Positions 24,923-32,501 of a stretch of DNA of 64,000 nucleotides are shown here, piece after piece; the first letter of the stretch is position 1, and the number at the start of each line of letters is the position of its first letter. The stretch is taken from positions 34,337-98,336 of the forward strand of contig CAJYPK010000027.1 in assembly GCA_913776615.1 (NCBI GenBank), given 5' to 3'. The translations under genes were made by a program, and so were the position numbers. The notes under the pieces were generated by a model. That model ran no database searches, was not told where the DNA came from, and worked only from the letters and a program-made list of their open reading frames with translations. This DNA comes from an uncultured Hymenobacter sp. (GTDB lineage: Bacteria; Bacteroidota; Bacteroidia; Cytophagales; Hymenobacteraceae).

Positions 24923-26863
24923 ATGAGCTACTCAAGAGACAACTGGACTCCGCGAGGAATTAAGGAGTTGGAATTGGAGGCGCAAAATGCAGTGCGCAGT
25001 ATGCGAAATGGCCTGGTAGTAGCTGGGCCAGGTGCTGGCAAAACTGAATTGCTATCCCAGCGAGCCTGTTTTCTACTGGAAACAGGCACTTGCCCTCAGC
25101 CGCAGAGAATACTTGCACTTAGTTTCAAGCGTGATGCGGCGCACAACCTACGCGAACGAGTGAAGTTGCGGTGTGGACCCGTATTGGCTCAGCGTTTTGA
25201 GTCTAATACGTACGCAAGTTGGGCTAAGGGGCTATTAGACCGTTTCCGAGTCACTTTACCAAAAAACTTTCGCCCAACTTCAGATTACACACTGGATAAA
25301 AGTATTGGTAAGCCTGAGCACTATCGTGCTCAGCTTTTAGCTGTTGACCAAGATACTTATAAAGGCTTGTCACACTATGAAATTAAGCATCTGAGCCATG
25401 CTTCATTGCTAGCTAAATACCAACGCGACGTTCTTAATGCTCCAATTCAATTGCTGCAATCGGGCGAGGTAGCAAATCTTACCTACGCATGGTGGCAGAC
25501 TGTTCTGCATCATCCAGACGGTTCAGTGCTCAATTTCCCTATGATTGAAGCGCTCGTTGAATTGCTTATCCGAACTAATCCGAGTATTCGGGCAATGTTA
25601 CGTGCTACGTACCATTATGTATTCTTAGATGAGTTTCAAGATACTACTAGTACTCAGTACAGAATACTAAAAGCAGCGTTTCACGATTCGGCGGCTGTTT
25701 TTACAGCCGTTGGAGACAACAAGCAATCTATTATGCGCTGGGCGGGGGCAGATATTGATGTTTTTGATACTTTCGCTCGTGAGTTCGACGCTACTTGGCA
25801 CCGGCTGACAATGAATTATCGCTCGGCCCCGTGGCTCGTAGAGATACAAGGACACTTGGCCAAAGCAATAGACCCCACAAGCACGACTCCGAAGGCAGCT
25901 GATACTGGTGAAGATGGGAGAGGGGAATGTTGTATTCTAACATTCGACCACCATGTGGCTGAAGCCGCACATGTGGCGCAACTTATTGATGGTTGGGTAA
26001 GAACAGATAATATTTCCCCTACTGAAGTTTGCATTATTGTCCGTGCGAAGGCGGCAGACTATACGACTGCACTTCGTTCTGAGCTATTCAGGTTGGGGCT
26101 ACGTAGCCGGGTGCAGGACGAGATACAAGACTTGTTAATAGAGCCGGTAGTAGTGGCTGTATTGGATACCTTTCGGTTGTGTGCGCAAAGGTGGAACCCA
26201 CAGAGCTGGCAGAGGCTAATAGGCCTCGTGCTTCGACTACGTGGGCTATGCGATGTAGAGGAGAACGGGTACAAGGCGCGTAAGGTAGCTAGTGAGGTAA
26301 ATGATTTTATTATTGGCCTTCGTCCTTCTTTAAAAATTGCCCGTTCTACAGAAGAAATTAAGGAGCTTATCTATACGATAGTAGATTTTTTTGATGCGGT
26401 TACTTTCTGCCAAGGCTATGAGCAATATTTACAGGTAGATTACTTTTACGACATTATCGACCAGTGTGCGGCTATACTGAGTGAGGTGCGTAGTCAGACA
26501 ACCACTTGGGTACAAGCATTAGATGAATTGACAGGCGTAGATATTGTTCCTGTCATGACTATTCATAAAAGCAAGGGCCTAGAATACCATAGCGTAGTAT
26601 TTATTGGTTTAGAAGATTCTTATTTTTTAGGTTATAAGAAAGGTAAAACTTCTTCCAAGGAAGAGGATAGTAATTTCTTTGTGGCTTTCTCTCGCGCTAA
26701 AAAGCGAGTGGTATTTACTTTCTCTTCCTTACGACCTAGTGAAAATGGTTTCGTTCAGACACAAAGTAGGGTACTAGTTTCGAGCCTTTATTCTTTATTA
26801 CAAGAAGCGGGAGTCCCTATATCAAAGCCTACTAGTAATTTGCATTCAGTAGTCGTAAATTAA
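24923..26863 (+). CDS. gajB: Gabija GajB: UvrD/PcrA-like helicase
   Basis: A 646-residue superfamily 1A helicase. Motif I is AGPGAGKT (34-41). Motif II is LDEFQDTTS (about 234), motif III VGDNKQSIMRWAGAD, and the motif IV-V region has HKSKGLEYHSVVFIGLED (about 547). Motif VI is FFVAFSRAKKRVVF. In Gabija, GajB senses DNA ends and nucleotide change and works with GajA to destroy phage DNA. A possible Shine-Dalgarno sequence (AGAGGAG) precedes the ATG. The gene ends just before a strong terminator, so gajAB form a self-contained transcription unit. It is somewhat longer than the first described GajB, with the extra length in the central part. Confidence 0.9.
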   Translation: MSYSRDNWTPRGIKELELEAQNAVRSMRNGLVVAGPGAGKTELLSQRACFLLETGTCPQPQRILALSFKRDAAHNLRERVKLRCGPVLAQRFESNTYASWAKGLLDRFRVTLPKNFRPTSDYTLDKSIGKPEHYRAQLLAVDQDTYKGLSHYEIKHLSHASLLAKYQRDVLNAPIQLLQSGEVANLTYAWWQTVLHHPDGSVLNFPMIEALVELLIRTNPSIRAMLRATYHYVFLDEFQDTTSTQYRILKAAFHDSAAVFTAVGDNKQSIMRWAGADIDVFDTFAREFDATWHRLTMNYRSAPWLVEIQGHLAKAIDPTSTTPKAADTGEDGRGECCILTFDHHVAEAAHVAQLIDGWVRTDNISPTEVCIIVRAKAADYTTALRSELFRLGLRSRVQDEIQDLLIEPVVVAVLDTFRLCAQRWNPQSWQRLIGLVLRLRGLCDVEENGYKARKVASEVNDFIIGLRPSLKIARSTEEIKELIYTIVDFFDAVTFCQGYEQYLQVDYFYDIIDQCAAILSEVRSQTTTWVQALDELTGVDIVPVMTIHKSKGLEYHSVVFIGLEDSYFLGYKKGKTSSKEEDSNFFVAFSRAKKRVVFTFSSLRPSENGFVQTQSRVLVSSLYSLLQEAGVPISKPTSNLHSVVVN

Positions 26864-26870
26864 AAATAAT

Positions 26871-26904
26871 AAAAGCCCCTGCCTTTGCTAAGGCAGGGGC
26901 TTTT
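26871..26904. terminator. bidirectional terminator between gajB and the TAC operon
   Basis: Perfect 15-bp stem AAAAGCCCCTGCCTT/AAGGCAGGGGCTTTT with a 4-nt loop, located between convergent gajB and the SecB-like gene. It works for both. Confidence 0.92.
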
Positions 26905-26925
26905 ACTTAGAATAGAACTAAGGGC

Positions 26926-27486
26926 CTAGGCCTTTTTACTAGTTGGGGCTTTTTCCTTCTGAGGCGCAGTTGGGGCTTCGGTTTCTTTGGAGGATACAAC
27001 ATTGCCCTCTACATCTAATGGCTGTGATTCTTCCATGAGCCGTCGGTTTGAGCGTAGTGGTAGGCTTAGGCCAGCCAGTACAGTATCAGCCACCTTGCTC
27101 ATTATCATGCCCCGTGCCGTAGAGTATGCTACCCCAACTAACGCGTTAGTCAGATGCGGAATAGGAATCTTCTGGTTAAGTTGCTCATTGAAGTAAACAA
27201 GTTCTGGTAGGTTTACTACATGAAATGATATGAAAATCCTAAATGCGCCATCTACCTGTAGTATTTGTCCTTCTGCATCTATAGCAGCAACTTGCACCCT
27301 AATGTCAAAATTTACTTTGTTTTGGTCTAAATCAATCATCGGAATCAAGCTTACTGCCGGACTCGTGAATGCGTCTATCTGCTCTGGAAAAGCAGTAATG
27401 GGACCACTATTACTAATTTGACAAGCCAGAAAAAGGCTTTCAACAATATGAATTTGATTTAGGTCGGGCAGGTTATCAGTTGCCAT
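26926..27486 (-). CDS. SecB-like chaperone of a putative TAC module
   Basis: A 186-residue acidic protein. Its middle resembles SecB: VNFDIRVQVAAIDAEGQILQ and FRIFISFHVVNLPEL strands, then IPHLTNALVGVAYSTARGMI at the position where SecB has its conserved Y-AR helix, and AGLSLP after it. The C-terminus is a Glu/Lys/Pro tail. In toxin-antitoxin-chaperone (TAC) systems a SecB-like protein protects a labile antitoxin. Here the gene is third in an operon, 14 bp after an HTH antitoxin that follows a RelE/HigB-like toxin, the same order as the mycobacterial HigBA-SecB system. The family call rests on pattern recognition only; an unrelated hypothetical protein is the alternative. Confidence 0.65.
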   Translation of the reverse strand: MATDNLPDLNQIHIVESLFLACQISNSGPITAFPEQIDAFTSPAVSLIPMIDLDQNKVNFDIRVQVAAIDAEGQILQVDGAFRIFISFHVVNLPELVYFNEQLNQKIPIPHLTNALVGVAYSTARGMIMSKVADTVLAGLSLPLRSNRRLMEESQPLDVEGNVVSSKETEAPTAPQKEKAPTSKKA

Positions 27487-27500
27487 ATAGCAAGCGTAGT

Positions 27501-27956
27501 CTAAAAAATATCGTCTACCAGTGCTTCAGTCGAAACAGGCTCGAAAAAATAAGCATGGGATTGCCCACCACTATGCATTTGATGCTCGGCAAATGAATTG
27601 CCGCGTAGCGCGCGCGGTAGTCTACTTTTCATCACCGGATGCGCGTCAGCAGGCGCTGGAACAGGGAGTGGACGCATCGCTTTTACTTTGAACAGGACAC
27701 CCAGCACACGCTGCATCCGGGCGGCCATCAGCAGGTTTAGGATGCGGTCGCCACGAAATAGCTGCGTGATGTAGCTAGGCGACGTGCCCACAGCTTCAGC
27801 TAGTGCGCGCCGGGTTAGTCCTTGCTCATCCATTAATGTCTCTACTTCGCTCAGGAAGTTGAACGCTATGCTGTGCGCGGCTGCTTCGTCTTGCTCGTCT
27901 ATGGTCTTCTCATCTCGGAGCTGGCGCAGGGCGGCTTTAATTTCGTCGAGTGTCAT
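27501..27956 (-). CDS. HigA/XRE-like antitoxin with C-terminal extension
   Basis: A 151-residue protein whose first 35 residues are helical and acidic, followed by an XRE helix-turn-helix (about 38-90): MDEQGLTRRALAEAVGTSPSYITQLFRGDRILNL, pieces of which are typical of HigA antitoxins. A tail of about 55 residues follows, ending in a hydrophobic stretch with HAYFFEPVSTEALVDDIF. TAC antitoxins carry such a C-terminal extension (ChAD) that the SecB-like chaperone binds. The ATG overlaps the toxin stop codon (ATGA), so the two are translationally coupled. It likely also represses the operon. Confidence 0.75.
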   Translation of the reverse strand: MTLDEIKAALRQLRDEKTIDEQDEAAAHSIAFNFLSEVETLMDEQGLTRRALAEAVGTSPSYITQLFRGDRILNLLMAARMQRVLGVLFKVKAMRPLPVPAPADAHPVMKSRLPRALRGNSFAEHQMHSGGQSHAYFFEPVSTEALVDDIF

Positions 27957-28381
27957 TCTAAAGTAGAGAAGGTGGTGTAATCGTATTCGTAGGTAGCGAC
28001 GGTTTCAATCAAATTAATTTCAGCCTGGGAGTTAGCCTGTGATTTCTTTTTTAAGTGCAGACGTGCAGCAATGACCACGAAGGCAGACTTCCCGTCTGCA
28101 TCTGGTAAGCTACCCTGTTTACAATACACACGGTCATTCTCCTGTCCTTTAAAAAATTTCATAGCTGCTACATCCTTGCAGCGGTCATTGATGGCTTCTT
28201 TGTCATATAATTCTCTGTTCTTATGCTGGTTTAGAATAAGCTCAACAATGTGGTCGAATTTCTTCTGATGTCGCTTGTCTTGCATAATGTAGCCCAGGAG
28301 TTCAGGTGCAAACTCCAAGTCGAGGGCGACGCACAGGCGACCATCGGCTGATTTTCGGTAAATAACAGCGTTTCTTTTCAC
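27953..28381 (-). CDS. RelE/HigB-like toxin candidate
   Basis: A 142-residue protein, first gene of the three-gene operon. The middle and end match the RelE/HigB pattern: HQKKFDHIVELILNQHKN, then VAAMKFFKGQENDRVYCKQ, FVVIAARLHLKKKSQ and a final EINLIETVATYEYDY. RelE-type toxins cut ribosome-bound mRNA. The basic RVYC and KKKSQ segments are the parts expected at the active face; no catalytic residue can be assigned with certainty. Its tight coupling to an HTH gene supports a toxin role. Confidence 0.68.
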   Translation of the reverse strand: MKRNAVIYRKSADGRLCVALDLEFAPELLGYIMQDKRHQKKFDHIVELILNQHKNRELYDKEAINDRCKDVAAMKFFKGQENDRVYCKQGSLPDADGKSAFVVIAARLHLKKKSQANSQAEINLIETVATYEYDYTTFSTLE

Positions 28382-28485
28382 AAAGTTAAGCCAGGGCTTA
28401 ATTAGTTTGGTAGGTGCGTATCTGTAAGCTCTGTAGAGGCAAAGTGTATTTTTACTGCTTGTGAAGACTCAATATCTTAAAAGAC

Positions 28486-28521
28486 AGTAATTTACTCAGA
28501 AAAAAGTTGAAGTAATTTACT
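28486..28521. repeat. direct repeat AGTAATTTACT x2
   Basis: AGTAATTTACT at 28486-28496 and 28511-28521, 25 bp apart. Each copy is nearly palindromic. They overlap the 3' end of the unknown gene and lie upstream of the TAC operon promoter side, so they could be an operator. Meaning uncertain. Confidence 0.4.
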
Positions 28522-29205
28522 GGGTTCTAAGGCGCTATATTCCTGAAAGCAGATGCAGTTAGGCTTGGTGTGACGCTCAATTGTGCGGTAGTTCTTTACC
28601 ACGTTTGTTAACGACACACCACCACGAGCAGCTGCCGCTAAAATGGCTGCAGCTGCCTCTTGAGCATAAGTTTTTTCGGCTCCATCGCGTTTAATGTTAG
28701 TCCAATCGACAATTATCTCACGCAGGTAGGGATTGAGCCTTACTGTTCCGGCAACATTGCGCAAGACGATATGCTGATGGACTAATTGAGGGTCATAGTC
28801 TGCCTCTAATTCCTTAATAGAGGAGAACCAACGCTGGCTGTGTGGCGTCGTGGTTCGCCAGTAAATAGGGTTAGTCTTAGTTACCCACACGAATGGTAGC
28901 CAATCCTGCTCTAGTAGGACTAGGTCAAAATTCAGCAGTACTGGCCCGTAGAGATTGCGCCGTCTGTACCTGACGTGGATGTCTGCCGCATCGAAGAACA
29001 AATCGTACCATATCCCAAGCCGACGGTCGCCTCTATCGGAGCGTTGGGCAGTTTGCCCTAGGCTTCTCTCATGTACTACGCCGCGAGCCATGATATGTGC
29101 ATGCTCAAGAAAAGTGCAGGTAGTGCGCACTGTATTGGCATGACGCAACCAGGGCACGCCCTTCTCCCTAAAAACGCGCAGCACTTCGATAGAAGGTAAT
29201 TCCAT
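28492..29205 (-). CDS. unknown protein in the prophage defence block
   Basis: A 237-residue protein I cannot assign. Notable blocks are WLRHANTVRTTCTFLEHAHI, GQTAQRSDRGDRRLGIWYDL, DIHVRYRRRNLYGPVLLNFDL and, near the end, an Ala-rich helix (YAQEAAAAILAAAARGGVS). The combination of an early HAN-T motif followed by GIWYDLFFD and YGPVLL is faintly reminiscent of ADP-ribosyltransferase-like folds such as DarT, but this is a weak impression. The gene is monocistronic, AT-richer than the phage genes, and has its own promoter region with the GTACTGTAC motif 52 bp upstream of the ATG. Its place between a TA-type module and a RelA/SpoT-domain gene suggests a defence or superinfection role. Confidence 0.8.
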   Translation of the reverse strand: MELPSIEVLRVFREKGVPWLRHANTVRTTCTFLEHAHIMARGVVHERSLGQTAQRSDRGDRRLGIWYDLFFDAADIHVRYRRRNLYGPVLLNFDLVLLEQDWLPFVWVTKTNPIYWRTTTPHSQRWFSSIKELEADYDPQLVHQHIVLRNVAGTVRLNPYLREIIVDWTNIKRDGAEKTYAQEAAAAILAAAARGGVSLTNVVKNYRTIERHTKPNCICFQEYSALEPSKLLQLFSE

Positions 29206-29256
29206 GTTGCTGAATAGTATTAGTAGTCAAAACTGCAAAGAGTTGGTGAATATACT

Positions 29257-29265
29257 GTACTGTAC
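29257..29265. promoter_or_regulatory. GTACTGTAC motif upstream of the unknown gene
   Basis: Second occurrence of the shared 9-bp motif, 52 bp before the start codon at 29205, within TACTGTACTGTAC. The same 52-bp distance is seen at 30959-30967 relative to the early gene at 31019. Confidence 0.5.
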
Positions 29266-29335
29266 TTCACGCTACTAATAGTCTTGCTAAAACGGGTATT
29301 TATACCTGTTTGCTAAGAGCTAATGACATTGTTTA

Positions 29336-30397
29336 TTACTCAGCTCCAAGCTTTGTGTCTTGGGCGGAAGGCGGCGATAGTTGGGCGGATAAATCGATAT
29401 GACGTAGCGGATTCTGTAGCTGGGAGTAAGCCTCTTCATCAGTGATTCTATCTCCTAGCATGCCTACTGGTCTGTATCCTAATGATATAGCTGTAGAGTC
29501 CAAGTTTGTATGTAAGAGGCGTTTTGCAATATTTTGAAATGCTTGAGCATTCAGACGCTTTTTGTCTTCGCTCAGTACTTTTGCAACTTCTACTAGAGTA
29601 GTACGCTGCGTTGCCGAAATATTGGTGCTGTCGATGACTGCTTGTAAGTCTTTGACTTGCTTCTCATGCTCCTGCTTTAGGTGTTCCACCTCGGCTTGCG
29701 AATGTGTCAGATGCTCCAGTAATTCCTGGACAAAACTGCTCATCTCGTCGGCACTGCCGGCGAGACGGTTGAGTATCATTAATAAGTTATTCGCTAGCGG
29801 ATTATCCGAGAAATTCGGATAGCGTAGTTTATGGTCTACTTCACTCCAGCCTTCCTCGAAGATTGTTCGTACCTGAATCTCGACAAGGCGTTTGGCTTTG
29901 GTCAGCGAGGTTTCTACGATATAATGCACTGAGCGGTAGCCCGCTGGGTGACGCTTTACATTGCAGTCGTGCTCAGTAAACATAGCCAGTACTTCGGCAG
30001 AGTCACCCTCCCTATAATACGCGGTAGGCTTCTCATGTAGCGTCCAAGTATCTGTAATGAATTTGTGGATTCGTTGCCAGTCACCTTTAAATAAGTGCAG
30101 TACACGTACGCCAGCTAGGTCAGTTATCTCCTGTTCATAATTGTCTAAGGTAATAAGACGCTCCCTATTGGCGTGTCGCTTACGCGCTACTTTCTCAAGT
30201 AAGTGCGTTGGGTCTTTGACACGGTAGCGTCCGGAGTGTGCTCCCGGCGTCTTGAGCAGCACGTTTGTAATGGCTTGTGCTGCCTGCTCGTAACCTTCTT
30301 TCTTATCCTCAAAGTCCTGCTTAATGGTAGTGAGCTCGTCTATCGTGATGCCTGCCTCCGCTAAAGCTTCTTGGCTTAGGTAATTAATCAAGGCCAT
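29336..30397 (-). CDS. RelA/SpoT-domain (p)ppGpp synthetase-like protein
   Basis: A 353-residue protein without an HD hydrolase domain. Synthetase-domain motifs are YRVKDPTHLLEK (58-69), ITDLAGVRVLHLF (92-104), HPAGYRSVHYIVE (151-163) and VEIQVRTIFEEGWSEVDHKL (173-192). Beyond about residue 210 comes a coiled coil (EHLTHSQAEVEHLKQEHEKQ) and a C-terminal tail. RelA/SpoT-like synthetases transfer pyrophosphate from ATP to GTP/GDP; some phage-borne relatives (CapRel, toxSAS) are toxins that modify tRNA or make (pp)pApp instead. It follows the CI-like repressor gene by 4 bp and is probably co-expressed with it in the lysogen, which suggests a superinfection-exclusion role. Whether it acts on nucleotides or on tRNA cannot be told. 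Confidence 0.85.
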   Translation of the reverse strand: MALINYLSQEALAEAGITIDELTTIKQDFEDKKEGYEQAAQAITNVLLKTPGAHSGRYRVKDPTHLLEKVARKRHANRERLITLDNYEQEITDLAGVRVLHLFKGDWQRIHKFITDTWTLHEKPTAYYREGDSAEVLAMFTEHDCNVKRHPAGYRSVHYIVETSLTKAKRLVEIQVRTIFEEGWSEVDHKLRYPNFSDNPLANNLLMILNRLAGSADEMSSFVQELLEHLTHSQAEVEHLKQEHEKQVKDLQAVIDSTNISATQRTTLVEVAKVLSEDKKRLNAQAFQNIAKRLLHTNLDSTAISLGYRPVGMLGDRITDEEAYSQLQNPLRHIDLSAQLSPPSAQDTKLGAE

Positions 30398-30401
30398 GTA
30401 G

Positions 30402-30884
30402 CTACTCTGGGAGTTTGAAGGTAAACTGGTACACCTTTATAGTTTCCTCCTTCGAGGCAATGAGCGCGTCCTTAGTAGCGAGTTGTGCTTGCAGGTGCTC
30501 TACCTGCTGGCGGGCTTGGTCGCGTTCGGCCTTGTAGGCATCGCGTTCCTTCTCGCAGTCAGCAACTGTGTAATTGTTCTGGGTAGCTGTGCCGTGGTTA
30601 TTCCCTAAAACGTTAACTGCACTTTTTTTGCCAGAAATATTTGTTTGAGTCGGTACGTCTGTGAGTAACGGTTCCCCTCTACCCGTTACTAGCCATGTTA
30701 AATTGACTTGCTCAAAAGTGTAGGCTATCTTCTCTAAAATGTCGGAGCTTGGCTTAGAATTTCGGTCTAGGTAGTTCCTGACAGTGGTTTCGCTTACTCC
30801 TAAAGCCCGGCTAAAAGAGCCTGCTTTCATGCCTAATGCATTGAGTAGAAAAATTAGCCGCTGATTGATAGTGTCTTGCGACAT
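30402..30884 (-). CDS. CI-like phage repressor (XRE HTH)
   Basis: A 160-residue protein. The N-terminal helix-turn-helix (MKAGSFSRALGVSETTVRNYL) and the following IAYTFEQVNLTWLVTGRGEPLL are typical of Bacteroidota prophage repressors. A central linker leads to a coiled-coil C-terminus (CEKERDAYKAERDQARQQVE) for oligomerisation. No LexA-type peptidase domain is present, so RecA-driven self-cleavage is not expected and induction must work another way. It is divergent from the early gene at 31019, the usual lysogeny switch layout. The candidate operator GTACAGTAC lies in the shared gap. A RelA/SpoT-domain gene follows in the same transcript. Confidence 0.85.
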   Translation of the reverse strand: MSQDTINQRLIFLLNALGMKAGSFSRALGVSETTVRNYLDRNSKPSSDILEKIAYTFEQVNLTWLVTGRGEPLLTDVPTQTNISGKKSAVNVLGNNHGTATQNNYTVADCEKERDAYKAERDQARQQVEHLQAQLATKDALIASKEETIKVYQFTFKLPE

Positions 30885-30944
30885 TTTTTACGCTATTGAG
30901 TAGAAAATACCTTCCATTTTCAACTCTATTAGGAAGGCTGCCCG

Positions 30945-30967
30945 TATGTTTGTGGCGTGTACAGTAC
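30945..30967 (+). promoter_or_regulatory. early promoter with overlapping operator
   Basis: TATGTTTG (30945-30952) matches the TAnnTTTG -7 element. The motif GTACAGTAC (30959-30967) lies at the expected transcription start, so a repressor bound there would block the early promoter. Confidence 0.55.
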
Positions 30968-31018
30968 TGAGCGAGTGCAAGAAAGCACTTGCCGGGCGAA
31001 CTGTGCCAAACACGAGCC

Positions 31019-31261
31019 ATGACCAAGCGCCAGAAGTACCTGCGGTTGCTCTCCATCGTCATTGAGGAACTGCCCACCAGCGCCATTGATGCGCTGGTTA
31101 AAACGGACTACAAGGCCTCGGCCTCGATGCTCAACAACGTGCGCATCGGGCGCTCGCACCACCTGGAGCACCTCGTGGCCTTGGTGCGTATCGGCTTGCC
31201 CAAGTACCAAATCCCCACTGAGCTGCTACCCGCGCCGGCTCCTGCTCCCTTGCTGGCCTAA
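31019..31261 (+). CDS. small early protein opposite the repressor
   Basis: 80 residues from ATG 31019 (MTKRQKYLRLLSIVIEELP). It has a helical N-terminus, a possible DNA-binding turn (KTDYKASASMLNNVRIGRSHHLEHLVALVRIGLP) and a Pro/Ala tail. First gene of the rightward early operon and therefore in the position of a Cro-like antirepressor or repressor. Its stop codon overlaps the next start. Confidence 0.65.
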   Translation: MTKRQKYLRLLSIVIEELPTSAIDALVKTDYKASASMLNNVRIGRSHHLEHLVALVRIGLPKYQIPTELLPAPAPAPLLA

Positions 31262-31626
31262 TGGAAGCTCGCGCTCCCTACCACACGCCGGCCCCCAAGG
31301 CCCCGCGCAACCTCGCCGCTCCCATTGCCGCCTGGCTGCGCGAGCAGGGTTTTATAGCCACCGAGCAGCAGCACGACACACTGGCGACAGTCGCCGCGCA
31401 TTGGATAGGCCCAATAGGCGAGCGCTACGACTTCACCTATACCTGGGTGGCTGGCCCCGTGCCCTATGCTAGCTGCCAATTGCGAGTGTCCTGGCTAGGC
31501 TTGTCGATGCAGCTTTTCACGGCCCAACGTGTGCGCCGCCTGCGCGACGTGCGCCTACTGCTACTGGGCAACGTGCGCTACGCCAATGCCCGCACCCTGG
31601 CTACGCTGCCCCATCCCGCTCTCTAA
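31261..31626 (+). CDS. early phage protein of unknown function
   Basis: 121 residues beginning MEARAPYHTPAPKAP. It contains a folded-looking middle with HWIGPIGERYDFTYTWVAG and aromatic strands, then a basic stretch (RVRRLRDVRLLLLGNVRY). No family recognised. Its ATG overlaps the stop of the preceding gene, so it is translationally coupled and belongs to the early operon. Confidence 0.65.
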   Translation: MEARAPYHTPAPKAPRNLAAPIAAWLREQGFIATEQQHDTLATVAAHWIGPIGERYDFTYTWVAGPVPYASCQLRVSWLGLSMQLFTAQRVRRLRDVRLLLLGNVRYANARTLATLPHPAL

Positions 31627-31645
31627 CCCCTTTTTCAGCATCCTC

Positions 31646-32152
31646 ATGTCCGAAAACCCCACTGCTGCCCCCATTGCCCCTGAGCGCCAAGCGCTGCTGC
31701 AAGGGCTAGCCCAGCAAGCCGCCGGCTGGTGGCGCAAGCGCCTCGAAGGTCACGGCTACCTAAGCGATTTTGACAACGGCGACCACAGCCGCGCCGGCGA
31801 AACCGCTCAGATTATGGCCAGTATGGCCGCCCTGCGCTCACCCCGGCCCGAGCCCAGCCGAGTGGAGCACTTCGAGCAACTGCTCCAAGAGCGAGTCTTC
31901 ACGCGGCTCTGGCGCGAGCCAGCGCCCGCCAAGCCTTACTCGCTGGCGCTGAGCGTGGACTACGGCCCCGAGGGTGTGCTGGCCGAGGTAGCCCAGGCGG
32001 CCGGCGTGACGGGCTTTCCCTGGAAAACGACGATGTGGGTGTGCTGGGCGGCCGACCCCACCAAGTGCTACGTGGAGGTGCGCGCCGGCTACGGCCGCCC
32101 CACCCAGCGCCTGCCCGCAGTAGGGCAGCAGGCCCCCGCTACGGGCTGCTAA
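31646..32152 (+). CDS. early phage protein of unknown function
   Basis: 168 residues from ATG 31646 (MSENPTAAPIAPERQALLQ). The N-terminal half is helical (LAQQAAGWWRKRLEGHGYL, then IMASMAALRS); the rest has mixed strands ending in a Cys-containing segment (MWVCWAADPTKCYVEVRAGYG). No family recognised. It follows the preceding gene by 19 bp. An upstream TTG would extend it but overlaps the neighbour. Confidence 0.65.
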   Translation: MSENPTAAPIAPERQALLQGLAQQAAGWWRKRLEGHGYLSDFDNGDHSRAGETAQIMASMAALRSPRPEPSRVEHFEQLLQERVFTRLWREPAPAKPYSLALSVDYGPEGVLAEVAQAAGVTGFPWKTTMWVCWAADPTKCYVEVRAGYGRPTQRLPAVGQQAPATGC

Positions 32153-32186
32153 TTCCTCTTCTCTTTCACCTAATCTGCTCTTTGTC

Positions 32187-32447
32187 ATGCGCCTGAATAC
32201 TACTCCCAACCCACCGCCCGCCAAGCCCTGCATACGCGACATGCACGAGCTCATCCACGTGGTGCTCACCCCGCAGCTGCTGATGCTCGCGCCGCTCCAG
32301 GAGCTCACCCGCCGCCTGCACGAAGTGGTGGCCCAGCAGCCGCGCTTTCGGGAGGAAGCCCCGCTGGTGCTGGCCGGCGAGCAGCGCCGCCGGGCGCAGT
32401 ACAGCGGCGGGCTGCGCGTGGCCCACCGCCACGCCGAGGTAGCCTAA
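32187..32447 (+). CDS. small early phage protein
   Basis: 86 residues, rich in helices (MHELIHVVLTPQLLMLAPLQELTRRLHEVV) with a basic C-terminus (GEQRRRAQYSGGLRV). Unknown function; placed 34 bp after the previous gene on the same strand. Confidence 0.55.
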   Translation: MRLNTTPNPPPAKPCIRDMHELIHVVLTPQLLMLAPLQELTRRLHEVVAQQPRFREEAPLVLAGEQRRRAQYSGGLRVAHRHAEVA

Positions 32448-32501
32448 GCCCTGCTAGCTCTACGCCTGCCGCTCTTTTATCCCCTACGCTAGTCTTTTCC
32501 C

